This document shows, in pieces, positions 53,037-62,715 of a stretch of DNA of 64,000 nucleotides. This stretch comes from Oscillatoria sp. FACHB-1407. Lineage in GTDB: Bacteria > Cyanobacteriota > Cyanobacteriia > Elainellales > Elainellaceae. Numbering within the stretch: position 1 is the stretch's first letter; the number at the start of each line of letters is the position of its first letter. The notes below the pieces were generated by a model. The model made no database searches. It saw only the letters and a program-made list of their open reading frames with translations, and was not told where the DNA came from. The DNA is taken from assembly GCF_014697545.1 (NCBI RefSeq), contig NZ_JACJSA010000006.1:1-64000 (forward strand), read 5' to 3'. The position numbers and the translations under genes were made by a program.

Positions 53037-54170
53037 ATGTACGACTGTATTATCGTAGGTGCTGGACCCGCAGGAGGCACAGCCGCCTATCACCTGGCAA
53101 AACGGGGACGCTCAGTCTTGATTCTAGAAAAGGCTTCTCTGCCTCGCTACAAACCCTGTGGAGGTGGCGTGTCTCCCCAGGTGGCACAGTGGTTTGATTT
53201 TGACTTCAGTCCTGCGATCTCTCTCAAAGTGAATGAAATTCGGTACACCTGGAAGATGGGTGACCCCGTAGAAGCAAAACTAAAAACTCCAGAACCGATC
53301 TGGATGGTAAGGCGGGATGTGTTTGATCATTTTTTAGTGCAACAGGCGCAGAAGCAAGGTGCAGAGTTGCGAGATAGCACCGAGGTTACTGGGATTGAGT
53401 TTCAGAGCAGTCATTGGCAAGTAAACACCGCTCACGGGTCTGTCACCGGACGCTATCTCATCGCGGCTGATGGTGCCAAAGGACCGATGGCAAAATGGTT
53501 GGGGTTTAAAGAGCGCAAACGCCGCTTAGGAGCAGCCCTCGAAGCCGAGGCTCCCGCTCATGTTGAAAATCCTGATGTTGCCCACTTTGAATTCGGCATG
53601 GTCAAAAACGGCTACATCTGGAATTTCCCAAAAGCAGATGGCTATTCCATTGGCATCGGTACCTTTATCGGCGGGCAAGGACAAGACTTTAAGAGCATTC
53701 TGAGCGAATATGGCACCCTATTCGGTGTTGATATCAAGACCTGTCAGCAATATGGACATCCCCTCTGCCTTTGGGATGGCAATCAGAAGTTACACACTCA
53801 AAATGCACTCCTGGCTGGAGAAGCTGCGTGTGTGGTTGATCCCTTTACCGCAGAAGGCATTCGTCCTTCCATTTTTAGTGGCATGAAAGCCGCAGAGGCG
53901 ATCGATGCTGCTCTGGGTGGCGATCAAAATGCTCTTGAAAAATATACTGAAACTATCAGTCATGAATGGGGATCGGATATGCTCTGGGCACAACGCATTG
54001 CCGGGGTCTTTTATCGTGCCCCTGGAATCGGGTATCGAGTCGGTATCAAGCGTCCCTCTGCTACCGAGCGCATTGGTCAAATTCTCTGTGGGGAAATGCG
54101 CTATGCGGATGTTGCCAATCGCGCCATCAAACGGCTCACAACAGGGCTACTTCCTGGTATGGGCAGCTAA
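53037..54170 (+). CDS. Geranylgeranyl reductase family FAD-dependent oxidoreductase
   Basis: A 377-residue flavoprotein of the geranylgeranyl/ChlP-related family: FAD motif IIVGAGPAGGTAAYHLAKRG (~5-24), the LEKASLPRYKPCGGGVSP segment (with the redox-conserved Cys), and the second GEAACVVDPFTAEGIRPSIFSGMKAAEAI motif (~260-290). It is not the ChlP ortholog by eye: the start and the CGGGVS sequence differ from the longer chlorophyll-pathway enzyme. Likely reduces an isoprenoid or a related lipid, but the substrate is unknown. Monocistronic. Confidence 0.82.
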   Translation: MYDCIIVGAGPAGGTAAYHLAKRGRSVLILEKASLPRYKPCGGGVSPQVAQWFDFDFSPAISLKVNEIRYTWKMGDPVEAKLKTPEPIWMVRRDVFDHFLVQQAQKQGAELRDSTEVTGIEFQSSHWQVNTAHGSVTGRYLIAADGAKGPMAKWLGFKERKRRLGAALEAEAPAHVENPDVAHFEFGMVKNGYIWNFPKADGYSIGIGTFIGGQGQDFKSILSEYGTLFGVDIKTCQQYGHPLCLWDGNQKLHTQNALLAGEAACVVDPFTAEGIRPSIFSGMKAAEAIDAALGGDQNALEKYTETISHEWGSDMLWAQRIAGVFYRAPGIGYRVGIKRPSATERIGQILCGEMRYADVANRAIKRLTTGLLPGMGS

Positions 54171-54287
54171 GTAAGGGATAGGCAATAGAGACATAGATGG
54201 CACCTCATTGAAAAGCAACCTGTAGCATACCCTAATAATTTCGGGATAAATGAAAATAGCTTTCATTTTCCGCTGAGCAGGTGCATC

Positions 54288-55019
54288 ATGACGTATAGCC
54301 TTCGAGTTGCCGATCTTCCTTTAACCGAGCGACCTCGTGAAAGGCTGATGAGTCAAGGCGCAAAAAGTTTAGCCACAGCTGAGCTACTCGCCATCCTATT
54401 AGGGACGGGTCAAGGACCCGGTAAACTCTCAGCGGTTGGTTTAGGACAGCACATCCTGAAACAACTTAGCCAACATCAACGTGATCCACTCAGCCTACTG
54501 CGCGAGATTACCCCTCAAGAGCTGACCCAAATTCCAGGAATTGGACCTGCCAAAGCGACGACCATCATTGCGGCGATCGAACTGGGTAAACGGGTCTTTA
54601 ATGCGCGTCCCTCCGAAAAAACGGTAGTGGATGATCCGTCGGTTGCAGTTGCAGCTCTTAGTGATGACCTCATGTGGCAGTCGCAAGAGCGATTTGCGGT
54701 GCTCCTGCTGGATATCAAACATCGGCTCTTGGGGACTCAGGTGATCACCATTGGCACGGCTACGGAAACCCTGGCACATCCTCGTGACATTTTTCGAGAG
54801 GTGATCCGCCAGGGGGCAGTCCGAGTAATTGTGGCTCATAATCATCCTTCCGGCAGTGTTGAACCCAGCCCTGAAGACATCGCCTTAACCAAACAACTGT
54901 TGTCAGGTGCCCAAATTCTGGGAATTCCTCTCCTCGATCACCTGATTCTTGGCAGTGGTAATTACGCCAGTCTGCGTCAAACGACACATCTTTGGACTGA
55001 TTTTCCTCAAGGTGATTGA
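54288..55019 (+). CDS. radC: RadC/MPN (JAB) domain DNA-repair-related protein
   Basis: A 243-residue protein with an N-terminal helix-hairpin-helix ([29 protein letters not shown], ~75-103) and the metalloprotease-like JAMM/MPN+ site with [26 protein letters not shown] (~180-205; HxHPSG and downstream Asp). RadC was first thought to be a repair factor; its real activity is unresolved. Followed by a palindromic hairpin (55071-55103) that likely terminates transcription. Confidence 0.92.
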   Translation: MTYSLRVADLPLTERPRERLMSQGAKSLATAELLAILLGTGQGPGKLSAVGLGQHILKQLSQHQRDPLSLLREITPQELTQIPGIGPAKATTIIAAIELGKRVFNARPSEKTVVDDPSVAVAALSDDLMWQSQERFAVLLLDIKHRLLGTQVITIGTATETLAHPRDIFREVIRQGAVRVIVAHNHPSGSVEPSPEDIALTKQLLSGAQILGIPLLDHLILGSGNYASLRQTTHLWTDFPQGD

Positions 55020-55070
55020 ATAATTTAGAACCCGTTTAAGGGATCAAGCGTCATAATGAACCAAAAGAGC

Positions 55071-55103
55071 CAGGACAAAGATATTGCAGATATCACTGTC
55101 CTG
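55071..55103 (+). terminator. Hairpin after radC
   Basis: Stem CAGGACA / TGTCCTG with an inner GATAT/ATATC stem, then CTTTAT; a likely terminator but the T tract is short. Confidence 0.65.
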
Positions 55104-55165
55104 CTTTATACTGAAGCGTCGAATTAAGCACAACGTTGTAGTACTAAAGCAACGAGGAGGAGCCT

Positions 55166-55534
55166 ATCCCTGATACACTAACCCTGACCGTTAGCCTGAG
55201 AGGCACGCGCGAAGTTAGGGAAAATTATCAACTATTTCGTCTTGCCGGACTGTTGGACGCCTTCTCTGAGCCAACGTTTCGGAAGGTGCTCGACAAGTTT
55301 GTAGAGGAAGGTCCACCCAATTTCATCCTGGATCTTTCGCAGATTGATTTTGTGGACAGTTCTGGGCTGGGTGCCCTTGTGCAACTTGTGAAAAAAGCGC
55401 AAAGTGCCGGAGGAACCCTGCAAATTATCACGAATCCTCGTGTCACTCAGACTGTTAAGCTCGTTCGCCTGGAGCAGTTCTTATCACTGCAAACGTCAGT
55501 TGATGTTGCTATAGAGAATCTTAAGAAAAGCTGA
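55166..55534 (+). CDS. STAS-domain anti-anti-sigma-like protein, apparent ATC start
   Basis: A 122-residue STAS protein of the SpoIIAA type. The core [25 protein letters not shown] (~10-35), [26 protein letters not shown] (~52-77, with the Ser phosphosite in DSSG) and [16 protein letters not shown] are all in frame. The frame opens after TAA at 55145 and contains no ATG, GTG or TTG before TTG 55253, which would delete the first beta-strand. A strong ribosome binding site GAGGAGGAG (55154-55162) is four bases before ATC 55166, so ATC is the best start. Same strand and 50 bp upstream of Mini-RNase III. Confidence 0.8.
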   Translation: MPDTLTLTVSLRGTREVRENYQLFRLAGLLDAFSEPTFRKVLDKFVEEGPPNFILDLSQIDFVDSSGLGALVQLVKKAQSAGGTLQIITNPRVTQTVKLVRLEQFLSLQTSVDVAIENLKKS

Positions 55535-55584
55535 TTCCCCATCTCTTTAACGCTCTACCTTTAACATCTGCTCAGATACAGCGG

Positions 55585-55956
55585 TTGCCACCAGCCGCTT
55601 TAGCTTATGTTGGGGATGCAGTTTACGAACTATATATTCGGACTTACTACCTGATGCCACCTAAGCGGTTGCAGGCTTATCATAAACAGGTAGTTGATCA
55701 AGTGCGGGCGGAGGGACAAGCGCGACATTTGCGATCGCTTGAACCCCATCTGACTGCGGTTGAGTTAGAAGTTATCAAACGAGGACGAAACGCCGCTACA
55801 AATCGACCCAAGCGGGTAGATCCAGATGTTTATCAACAAGCGACTGGATTAGAAGCTTTGATTGGGTATTTATACCTCACTGATCTCCATCGATTAATGC
55901 ATCTGCTGGGGCAACTAGAGTTTGATGTGCCTCCAGGTGATTCATTGGAGATTTGA
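55585..55956 (+). CDS. mrnC: Mini-ribonuclease III
   Basis: RNase III-like enzyme without a dsRNA-binding domain that matures 23S rRNA ends. [18 protein letters not shown] (~5-22), [33 protein letters not shown] and [13 protein letters not shown] carry the acidic catalytic residues (Asp in GDA, Glu in LEALIGYLY). Start at TTG 55585 gives 123 residues, with only four before LAYVGDA, which is shorter than most homologues; the frame is open back to 55525 but has no ATG, GTG or TTG. N-terminus therefore uncertain. Confidence 0.85.
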   Translation: MPPAALAYVGDAVYELYIRTYYLMPPKRLQAYHKQVVDQVRAEGQARHLRSLEPHLTAVELEVIKRGRNAATNRPKRVDPDVYQQATGLEALIGYLYLTDLHRLMHLLGQLEFDVPPGDSLEI

Positions 55957-56080
55957 ATTCCGTAACGAATTGGGCAGCTAATAGCAAAAAGAAGACAGAA
56001 GACAGAGGTTAGAAGGTGAAGGCTGACTACACCAATGTCTTAACTGCACTAATGTCTGAGGTGGATGTCTTAAGTGTTAT

Positions 56081-56178
56081 AGCTTTGGTCAGAAAACTTA
56101 GGACAAAGGCAATGGGTCAAACCTGAATGCTGGGGGAGCTTTCCGACTCACCTCCGCCCCATCGAATGGGGCTACGGC
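56081..56178 (-). repeat. Hairpin repeat family D2, copy C
   Basis: Reverse orientation. GGTCAGAAAACT (56087-56098), AGCTTTCCGACT (56138-56149), then the GCCCCAT-CGA-ATGGGGC hairpin (ends near 56173). Lies between mrnC and rlmB. Confidence 0.85.
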
Positions 56179-56259
56179 GATAAAACTGCCTGATCTTTGT
56201 GGCGACAGCTTTAGTTTCGTTGATTTGGTTTTTGCAATATTTTTAGGGATTGATGACAT

Positions 56260-57492
56260 ATGGCTCCAAAGCATCGAAACTCCGGTTCTCAAAATCGTCC
56301 ACAGCGCAACGGTTCTTCCAAAGCGGCAGCTAAGCGGACAGGTAAGCGGATTATTACTCAACCGATTCGTTCTGAAGCTGAGGGTGACTCAGAGGGGGAT
56401 TACCCCAAGCGAGGACGCCCCCCCCGTTCTAAATATGGCAAGCGGGGTACAGATGCCCCTAGCAAACGAGGCGATCGCCCCAATTCGCGTGAGGAGCGGT
56501 CAGAATCGAAGCGATCGCCCCAAAGGAGTGACCGCTTCACGTCTCCCCGGTTAAAGGGGGATCGAGAAGCATCTAAATCTAAGCGGTTTCAAAGACCTGC
56601 GGAAGTCTCTCCAGTATCTAAATCAGCCACGTCTAAATCAGCCACGTCTAAAAAAGTCATTGCCAATCCTCCTGCTCCAGAAGTTCAGTCTATCGATCCC
56701 TCATTGACGGATGAAGCTGATACCGATCTGGTCTACGGTCGGCATCCGGTTTTGAGTGCCCTGGAAAGCCAACGCCCTCTCCATCGCATCTGGATTACTT
56801 CTCGGTTGCGGTATGATCCCCGTTTTCACACGCTGTTAGAGCAAGCGAAACTCAACGGGGCTGTGATTGATGAGGTTGAGCCACGACGACTCGATCAAAT
56901 GACACAAGGAGCGAACCATCAAGGCGTTGCGGCTCAGGTTTCGCCCTATGATTACCTGGAATTGAGTGAGTTGATTCAGCGGGCTAAAGCCGCCAGTGAT
57001 CAGCCTGTATTAATTGCAGTCGATGGTATTACCGATCCCCATAATTTGGGGGCAATTGTGCGTACGGCAGAGGCGATCGGCGCACAGGGACTCATCCTTC
57101 CACAACGTCGCACCGTGGGGATCACGTCAACTGTGCTCAAAGTAGCCGCCGGAGCTTTAGAAACTTTTCCAGTTGCAAGGGTTGTCAATTTAAGTCGCGC
57201 CCTGGAAGATCTAAAGAAAGCTGGATTCTGGATTTATGGGGCTGCTTCTACGGCTAGTCAGGCAGCTCATGCCGTTAAGTTTAACGGCTCGACTGCGTTG
57301 GTCATTGGCTCTGAAGGAGAAGGCTTAAGTTTGTTGACTCAACGCAATTGTGATGTTTTGATCTCAGTGCCACTACACGGCAACACTCCCAGTCTCAATG
57401 CATCCGTAGCTGCTGGCATGTTGTTATACGAAATTTATCGTCAGCGTTGGGTGAATATTGTTTCTTTAGATGCTTTGCAAAATAAGGGGTAA
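56260..57492 (+). CDS. rlmB: 23S rRNA 2'-O-methyltransferase RlmB-like (SpoU family) with basic N-terminal extension
   Basis: A 410-residue SPOUT methyltransferase (RlmB/TrmH type). The catalytic part (~150-405) has the L30e-like substrate-binding domain ([24 protein letters not shown]), then motif 1 [26 protein letters not shown], motif 2 [13 protein letters not shown] and motif 3 [22 protein letters not shown], the knotted SAM site. The first ~145 residues are low-complexity, rich in Arg/Lys/Ser/Pro, with the [13 protein letters not shown] repeat. This extension is common in cyanobacterial RlmB and may bind RNA. A D2 repeat lies just upstream. Confidence 0.9.
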   Translation: MAPKHRNSGSQNRPQRNGSSKAAAKRTGKRIITQPIRSEAEGDSEGDYPKRGRPPRSKYGKRGTDAPSKRGDRPNSREERSESKRSPQRSDRFTSPRLKGDREASKSKRFQRPAEVSPVSKSATSKSATSKKVIANPPAPEVQSIDPSLTDEADTDLVYGRHPVLSALESQRPLHRIWITSRLRYDPRFHTLLEQAKLNGAVIDEVEPRRLDQMTQGANHQGVAAQVSPYDYLELSELIQRAKAASDQPVLIAVDGITDPHNLGAIVRTAEAIGAQGLILPQRRTVGITSTVLKVAAGALETFPVARVVNLSRALEDLKKAGFWIYGAASTASQAAHAVKFNGSTALVIGSEGEGLSLLTQRNCDVLISVPLHGNTPSLNASVAAGMLLYEIYRQRWVNIVSLDALQNKG

Positions 57493-57642
57493 CAGAGTAT
57501 AACAAAACTTGAAGCTTAATGAAGATTCTACTGATATCTAGACATACTTAGAAAACTCAGTTGGGTTTGGGATGAGAAGTCCTTGAGAGGGCTCTGGTTA
57601 GTTTTTGTGCATCTGTTGTATAGAGAATAACTTGCGGGGATT

Positions 57643-57924
57643 ATGAGCGAAATTTGGACAAGCGTTCTTAATACGGTTGGGCTGGCTTGGTGGGTTGAGG
57701 TGATTACAGAAACCCCTCGGTGCACCTATTACTTTGGTCCATTCTCAAGTGGTAAGGAAGCTGAAGAGGCTCAAGGTGGTTATATTGAAGACCTTGAGCA
57801 GGAAGGGGCGCAGGGGATCAAGGTTAATGTTAAGCGGTGTAAGCCCAGCAGTTTAACCATTGATGACGAAGTGTCTCAGATGAATAGTCGCAATGGGTCG
57901 CGGGCTTTAAGCAGCCAACTGTAG
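57643..57924 (+). CDS. DUF1816 protein
   Basis: A 93-residue protein with the cyanobacterial DUF1816 core AWWVEVITETPRCTYYFGPFSSGKEAEEAQGGYIEDLEQEGAQGIKVNVKRCKPSSLT (~16-73). The beta-beta-alpha-beta order resembles phycobilisome linker C-terminal (CpcD-like) modules, but no function is established. GGGGAT precedes ATG 57643. Independent gene between rlmB and a convergent hydrolase. Confidence 0.82.
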   Translation: MSEIWTSVLNTVGLAWWVEVITETPRCTYYFGPFSSGKEAEEAQGGYIEDLEQEGAQGIKVNVKRCKPSSLTIDDEVSQMNSRNGSRALSSQL

Positions 57925-57960
57925 AAATTGAATTAACCCTGTCAGTTGGTTTAGACAGGA

Positions 57961-58812
57961 TTATTGGAACAAATGACTGGGGCAAACTGCGTCGGGCTGA
58001 GTGGCAATCCATTGGTCTATATCTGCTAAAACCTGGGTTGGAATCTCCCAAGGAAACAGGTGGGCAACCTGTGGATAACACTTGAATTGACAGTTTCTGA
58101 GGTGCTGGGCTGTTTCTAGACTAGATTGAGCGGTGATGTGGCGATCGCACTCCCCTGCTAAAACCAACGCAGGAATTTGGATCGTCGCTAACGCCTCTAG
58201 TCGGTTATAGCCTGACCTCAGAGCCTGGTTAAGTGCCCGGTGAGCATAGGCAGATGTCTGGAGGTAGGCGGGCAGAGCCTCGTCAGCCAGATATCGATAG
58301 GCGACAGTAGTATGCTGTTGAATCAGATAGCGGTAGAGCGATCGCTTCCCAAAAGTGTCGATATTCCATTGCCAGGATGGGTAGACCCGATTGACCAGGG
58401 AGGCGATGCCTGTGTGCAGATTATCTTGCCAGGACATGGGGGGATGGCTGCCACGGGGTCGTGCGGCGGTGGCAACAAGAATCAATCCACTGACTCTTTC
58501 TGGCAACGTAAGTGCCAGTTCCATTGCCAGGATACCGCCGAGCGACCAACCCAGCACCAGGCAACGACGGATGTGGAGGCGATTGAGTAAGGCTTCCAGG
58601 TCCACCAAATGGGTTGCCATCTCAAACTCCTCTGAAACGCGGCTTTGCCCGTAGCCTCTGAGGTCAGGAGCAATAGTTTGAAAGCGATCGGACAGGTGTC
58701 TGGTAAAAACCGACATGCTGCTTCCGGAGCCTGGATGTCCGTGCAGGCAGAGGATAGGATACCCTGATCCCTGAATTTGAACTGCCAGTTGCAAGGCAGG
58801 ATGATGAGACAT
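57961..58812 (-). CDS. Alpha/beta fold hydrolase
   Basis: A 283-residue serine hydrolase from ATG 58812 (MSHHPALQLAVQIQGSG); the frame opens at 58860 with a hydrophobic run that is probably not translated. Oxyanion loop LCLHGHPGSGSSMSVF (~22-37), nucleophile elbow LGWSLGGILA with Ser (~93), acid in LAGECDRH (~225) and His in VAHLFPWE. The substrate is not predictable. It lies downstream of the class A beta-lactamase-like gene on the same strand, about 130 bp away. Confidence 0.85.
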   Translation of the reverse strand: MSHHPALQLAVQIQGSGYPILCLHGHPGSGSSMSVFTRHLSDRFQTIAPDLRGYGQSRVSEEFEMATHLVDLEALLNRLHIRRCLVLGWSLGGILAMELALTLPERVSGLILVATAARPRGSHPPMSWQDNLHTGIASLVNRVYPSWQWNIDTFGKRSLYRYLIQQHTTVAYRYLADEALPAYLQTSAYAHRALNQALRSGYNRLEALATIQIPALVLAGECDRHITAQSSLETAQHLRNCQFKCYPQVAHLFPWEIPTQVLADIDQWIATQPDAVCPSHLFQ

Positions 58813-58939
58813 GGAGGAAAAAGGAAGAAGAAAGAAAGAAAAAAGAAGGGGATGAAGCATGAGGGATAAGAGAATTCCCTGAAGCCTTTGATCCCGCTCT
58901 TCCTTCTATTCTCCCTCTTCCCTACTCTTTCTTCCTCTT

Positions 58940-60244
58940 CTACAAGTGCCCTTGCTGCTCAATGTGTTTGGCGATGTCGTTAATGCAACGGCGCAATGCC
59001 CGTTCGTTGGCGGTGTAGTTGAGGGCAACGGTTGCGACGTAATATTCACCATTAACGGTAAACGCCAGGGTAGTGCCCAACATTTTGGAGTTCTGCCCGG
59101 TTTTTTCGCCCATCCAAATTGCTCTGGTGCTTCGCAAGCCGTCGTAGCCCAACACAGTGTCATATTGGCTTGCCAGAATCTCGATCAAAACGTCATCTCC
59201 GGGATGCTCTTGAGCGTAGATTTGCCGCATCATCTCGGTCATCTCGTCCGTGTTGAAGCGATTGGGTCTTGACCCTGCATTGGCGGGAAAGGTGCTCTCC
59301 CCTACCAGTTTGTAATCCACAAACGTAACCGGAAAGCCGCGATCGCGCATGACCTGGTTAATGTAATCGCGTCCCAGATAGTCGATCAACTGGTTAGTTG
59401 CAATATTGCTGCTCTGGTTGATCATGCGTTCCAGCAGTTTGCGGAGCGTGTATTCAGACCCCACCCAGATATCAGAGGCATCCTCAGTGTAGTTGCCCCG
59501 ACTGACTGTGATCTTGGTGTCAAGGTTGATGTTGTCAGTAGCGACTTTTTCCATCAGGGCGATCGCCACGGGCATTTTAATCAAGCTAGCAGGACTCGCC
59601 GGCGTTTTGTTGCCTTGCCAGCGGCGACACTCCCCTGCCAGGTTACAGACGGTGATAAACACATCTTCGGGAGGTAGCTCTGTTCGTTCGGCGATCGCCT
59701 TGAGGAAGCCCGATCGCGATGTGTCGTAGTTGTAGGAAGCAGCGGATAAATTCTTTTCATACTCCTCTAGCCTGGTTGTTGCCTCAGTCGTCAAGAAAGT
59801 GTCCTGAGGGACTTGCTTAAGAGCATTGACGGCTTCTTGCCAGAGGGAATAAATATTTTTAATCGTTTCAGGAGAGTCATCCGATCGCGTTTCTAAATCA
59901 CTGGCTTCGTCTGCCAGTTGACGTGCCCGATCCCAATTTTTTTCAGCGGTTTCTTCAACTTGAATGCGAATCTCAACGGCTTGCAACTCTTGTAAGAGGG
60001 TCGTTGGAGCCGAGAAAATACCGATTCCTGTCAGAGTGGGGGTTGCTGCCGGAGACTCAAGCTCAGCCCGGAGGCGATCGCGGATCTGATACAGGTCTTC
60101 CAGGGATTGAATTTGAGGATCTTCGAGTTCTTCAGTGTAGGGTGTTTCTAAAACGGGCGCGATCGATCGCAGTGGAAAAGCAACCATCGCCCCTGCCAAC
60201 ATCAGGGTCATTATTGGAACCTTTACAAGCAACCACCGACGCAT
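58940..60244 (-). CDS. Class A beta-lactamase-fold serine hydrolase, membrane-anchored
   Basis: A 434-residue exported protein from ATG 60244 (MRRWLLVKVP). An N-terminal hydrophobic segment (~7-25) is followed by a helical coiled region (~45-170) and then a class A beta-lactamase/PBP-like domain (~195-430): SxxK in PASLIKMPVA, SxN in QSSNIATNQL and KTG in GEKTGQNSK. Such proteins in cyanobacteria are usually not resistance enzymes; a cell wall or peptidase role is more likely. The helical N-terminal region is not part of the usual beta-lactamase. Confidence 0.85.
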   Translation of the reverse strand: MRRWLLVKVPIMTLMLAGAMVAFPLRSIAPVLETPYTEELEDPQIQSLEDLYQIRDRLRAELESPAATPTLTGIGIFSAPTTLLQELQAVEIRIQVEETAEKNWDRARQLADEASDLETRSDDSPETIKNIYSLWQEAVNALKQVPQDTFLTTEATTRLEEYEKNLSAASYNYDTSRSGFLKAIAERTELPPEDVFITVCNLAGECRRWQGNKTPASPASLIKMPVAIALMEKVATDNINLDTKITVSRGNYTEDASDIWVGSEYTLRKLLERMINQSSNIATNQLIDYLGRDYINQVMRDRGFPVTFVDYKLVGESTFPANAGSRPNRFNTDEMTEMMRQIYAQEHPGDDVLIEILASQYDTVLGYDGLRSTRAIWMGEKTGQNSKMLGTTLAFTVNGEYYVATVALNYTANERALRRCINDIAKHIEQQGHL

Positions 60245-60283
60245 GTCTACCTCACACCACTGAAACACCACATTAGCCAACAA

Positions 60284-60674
60284 CCAGTGAAACCTTGAGC
60301 GATCGCCTCGTCTGTAGACCGGATGACCGAATTTGCTACAGGGATATAAAAGCTGATTTTAGAGGGTTAATGTCACTTATTTGAGTGAGCTTCAACACCG
60401 ATCTCGAATATTCGTAACAGCCTACCTCACCATGACGATAGTCGATAATCTGAATTCAGCTACATATAGTGTTTTCAAATATTAGGAACACCAAAGGTAG
60501 ACTAAATGAAAAATACCCGTTCTGTTACAGTTTTGTCTAGAATTCTTTAATGTTTCCCCTATTGATTTGGATCTTCTGAATGTTTGTTTTTGAGAGCGTC
60601 AATCACTCACGCTGTTATTCATACAGAAGATCGATCCGTTCGTTCAGGAAATTATTCCTTTAAGAGGTCAGCCC
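60284..60674. other. Divergent spacer upstream of gatA
   Basis: About 390 bases, AT-rich, no gene or hairpin of note. Contains the promoters of the beta-lactamase-like gene (left) and gatA (right). GAGG about 10 bases before ATG 60675 is the gatA ribosome binding site. Confidence 0.5.
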
Positions 60675-62132
60675 ATGCCATCGATTCGCGAGTTGCACGA
60701 TCAACTCACTCGCAAAGAACGCTCTGCCGTTGAAATCACTCAAGCCACCCTGGATCGTATTCAAGCGTTAGAACCAAAGCTGCGGAGCTTTTTGTACATT
60801 ACGGCTGAGCAGGCGTTAGAGCAGGCAAAACAGGTCGATGCCCAACTTGCCAACGGTGAAACGCTGGGACCGCTAACCGGAATTCCGGTCGCCGTGAAGG
60901 ACAATATGTGTACCCAGGGCATTCCCACGACCTGTGGTTCTAAGATTCTGCAAAACTTTGTGCCACCCTACGAATCGACGGTGACAGCCCGGTTGAGAGC
61001 AGCGGGTGCCATCATTGTCGGCAAAACGAATATGGATGAGTTTGCCATGGGCAGTTCGACTGAAAACTCTGCCTACCAACTCACCGCCAATCCCTGGGAT
61101 TTGGAGCGAGTGCCTGGAGGGTCTTCTGGGGGGTCAGCCGCCGCTGTTGCTGGAGGACAGGTACCGATCGCCCTGGGGTCGGATACAGGAGGCTCCATTC
61201 GCCAGCCCGCTGCTTTGTGTGGTGTCGTGGGGATGAAGCCCACCTATGGGTTAGTTTCTCGTTACGGTTTGGTTGCCTATGCTTCATCGCTGGATCAGAT
61301 TGGTCCCTTTGGGCGATCGGTGGAGGATGCGGCTCGATTACTGGGAGCGATCGCGGGTTATGACCCTAAAGACTCGACCAGCCTCAAAGTAGAAATTCCT
61401 GATTATGCGGCTGCGCTGACGGGAGCAGGGTCGATCAAAGGTTTACGGATTGGGGTGATTCAGGAAACCTTTGGCGAAGGACTTGATCCCGTGGTTGAAG
61501 CTGCCGTTAATAAAGCGGTTCAACAATTGCAGGAATTAGGGGCACAAACTCAAGTCATTTCCTGTCCACAATTCCGGTATGGGTTACCAACCTACTATGT
61601 CATCGCGCCCTCGGAAGCATCTGCCAATCTGGCTCGCTATGACGGGGTGAAATATGGTTTTCGGACAGACCATCCGGATAACCTGCTGAATATGTACACT
61701 CAAACCCGTGCTCAAGGGTTTGGGGCTGAGGTCAAACGCCGCATCATGATTGGCACTTATGCGTTGTCGGCGGGCTACTACGATGCCTATTATCTGAAGG
61801 CTCAAAAAGTGCGAACGCTGATCAAGCAAGACTTTGAACGCGCCTTTGAGCAAGTAGATATTTTAGTGTGTCCGACATCGCCCACTACAGCCTTTAAGGC
61901 GGGTGAGAAGACCGACGACCCCCTCAGCATGTACCTCTCTGACCTGATGACCATTCCGGTGAACCTGGCAGGGCTTCCTGCGTTGAGTTTGCCTTGTGGC
62001 TTTGATGATCAGGGGTTGCCGATTGGGTTGCAGATGATTGCCAATGTCCTACGGGAGGATTTGTTGTTTTCAGCAGCGTATGCTTACGAGCAAGCAACCC
62101 CCTGGCATGAGCAAACACCGCAGTTGGATTAG
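60675..62132 (+). CDS. gatA: Glutamyl-tRNA(Gln)/aspartyl-tRNA(Asn) amidotransferase subunit A
   Basis: Amidase subunit that releases ammonia from glutamine for transamidation of Glu-tRNA(Gln). 485 residues with the amidase signature: [24 protein letters not shown] (~69-92, catalytic Lys), [36 protein letters not shown] (~155-190, cis-Ser and nucleophile Ser) and the C-terminal [24 protein letters not shown]. GatB and GatC are not adjacent, as usual in cyanobacteria. Followed by a repeat-rich non-coding stretch. Confidence 0.97.
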   Translation: MPSIRELHDQLTRKERSAVEITQATLDRIQALEPKLRSFLYITAEQALEQAKQVDAQLANGETLGPLTGIPVAVKDNMCTQGIPTTCGSKILQNFVPPYESTVTARLRAAGAIIVGKTNMDEFAMGSSTENSAYQLTANPWDLERVPGGSSGGSAAAVAGGQVPIALGSDTGGSIRQPAALCGVVGMKPTYGLVSRYGLVAYASSLDQIGPFGRSVEDAARLLGAIAGYDPKDSTSLKVEIPDYAAALTGAGSIKGLRIGVIQETFGEGLDPVVEAAVNKAVQQLQELGAQTQVISCPQFRYGLPTYYVIAPSEASANLARYDGVKYGFRTDHPDNLLNMYTQTRAQGFGAEVKRRIMIGTYALSAGYYDAYYLKAQKVRTLIKQDFERAFEQVDILVCPTSPTTAFKAGEKTDDPLSMYLSDLMTIPVNLAGLPALSLPCGFDDQGLPIGLQMIANVLREDLLFSAAYAYEQATPWHEQTPQLD

Positions 62133-62235
62133 TTAGGAAAGCGAATTAAATAAGTTCGATATTGGGTGAGCGCGGGTTTTGTCGTCAAATCCATTGCAGG
62201 TTTAGCAGATGGGTCTGCTAAACCCGCCTGTAAAG

Positions 62236-62371
62236 TGGTTGGTGGTTAATGGTCAATGGTCAATGGTTGGTGGTTGGTGGTTAATGGTCAATGGTCAATG
62301 GTTAATGGTTAATGGTTAATGGTTAATGGTCAATGCTCAATGGTTAGTGGTCAGTGGTTAATGGTCAATGG
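62236..62371. repeat. Heptanucleotide repeat array (GGTTAAT/GGTCAAT)
   Basis: About 135 bp of 7-bp units, GGTTAAT, GGTCAAT, GGTTGGT, in mixed order; related to the array at 25230. Confidence 0.9.
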
Positions 62372-62517
62372 GGTGGTGTTCCAAACCTGTTGATAACCTC
62401 TGTAAGACCCCCTGTAGTCCCCCTTGGTAAGGGGGACGGCGACAGCCAGGGGTTAGTGGCAACAGATCTGAAACACTACCGGTCAATGGTTTACGAATGA
62501 CTAATGACTGTTAACTA

Positions 62518-62679
62518 ACGTCAGTTCGGTTTAAGAGCCCGGCGAATGAATTCGCGGCTACTAGAGCGAAGTCCACCGACGCGGACTACCGAAAATCAAG
62601 GTTTGACGAACCGACGCAGGTCGGTTTTGCTCTGATAGCGGCGGTTTTAACCGCCGAAATCCTGATCCCGAATTCACGT
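62518..62679 (+). mobile_element. MITE-like element D1, copy 2, with 6-bp target duplication
   Basis: 162 bp, ends ACGTCAGTTC and GAATTCACGT, flanked by the direct repeat TAACTA (62512-62517 and 62680-62685). Same internal hairpins as copy 1, with the additional fully paired AGTCC-ACCGACGC-GGACT. Confidence 0.85.
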
Positions 62680-62715
62680 TAACTAATGCCTCATACCCCC
62701 TTCTATCTCATCCGT

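Larger units (their letters stand above)
62133..62715. other. Repeat-rich intergenic region
   Basis: No gene. In order: heptanucleotide array (62236-62371), a small palindrome GTCCCCCTT/AAGGGGGAC (62417-62437), and MITE-like element D1 copy 2 (62518-62679) ending just before the hydrolase frame. Confidence 0.85.
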
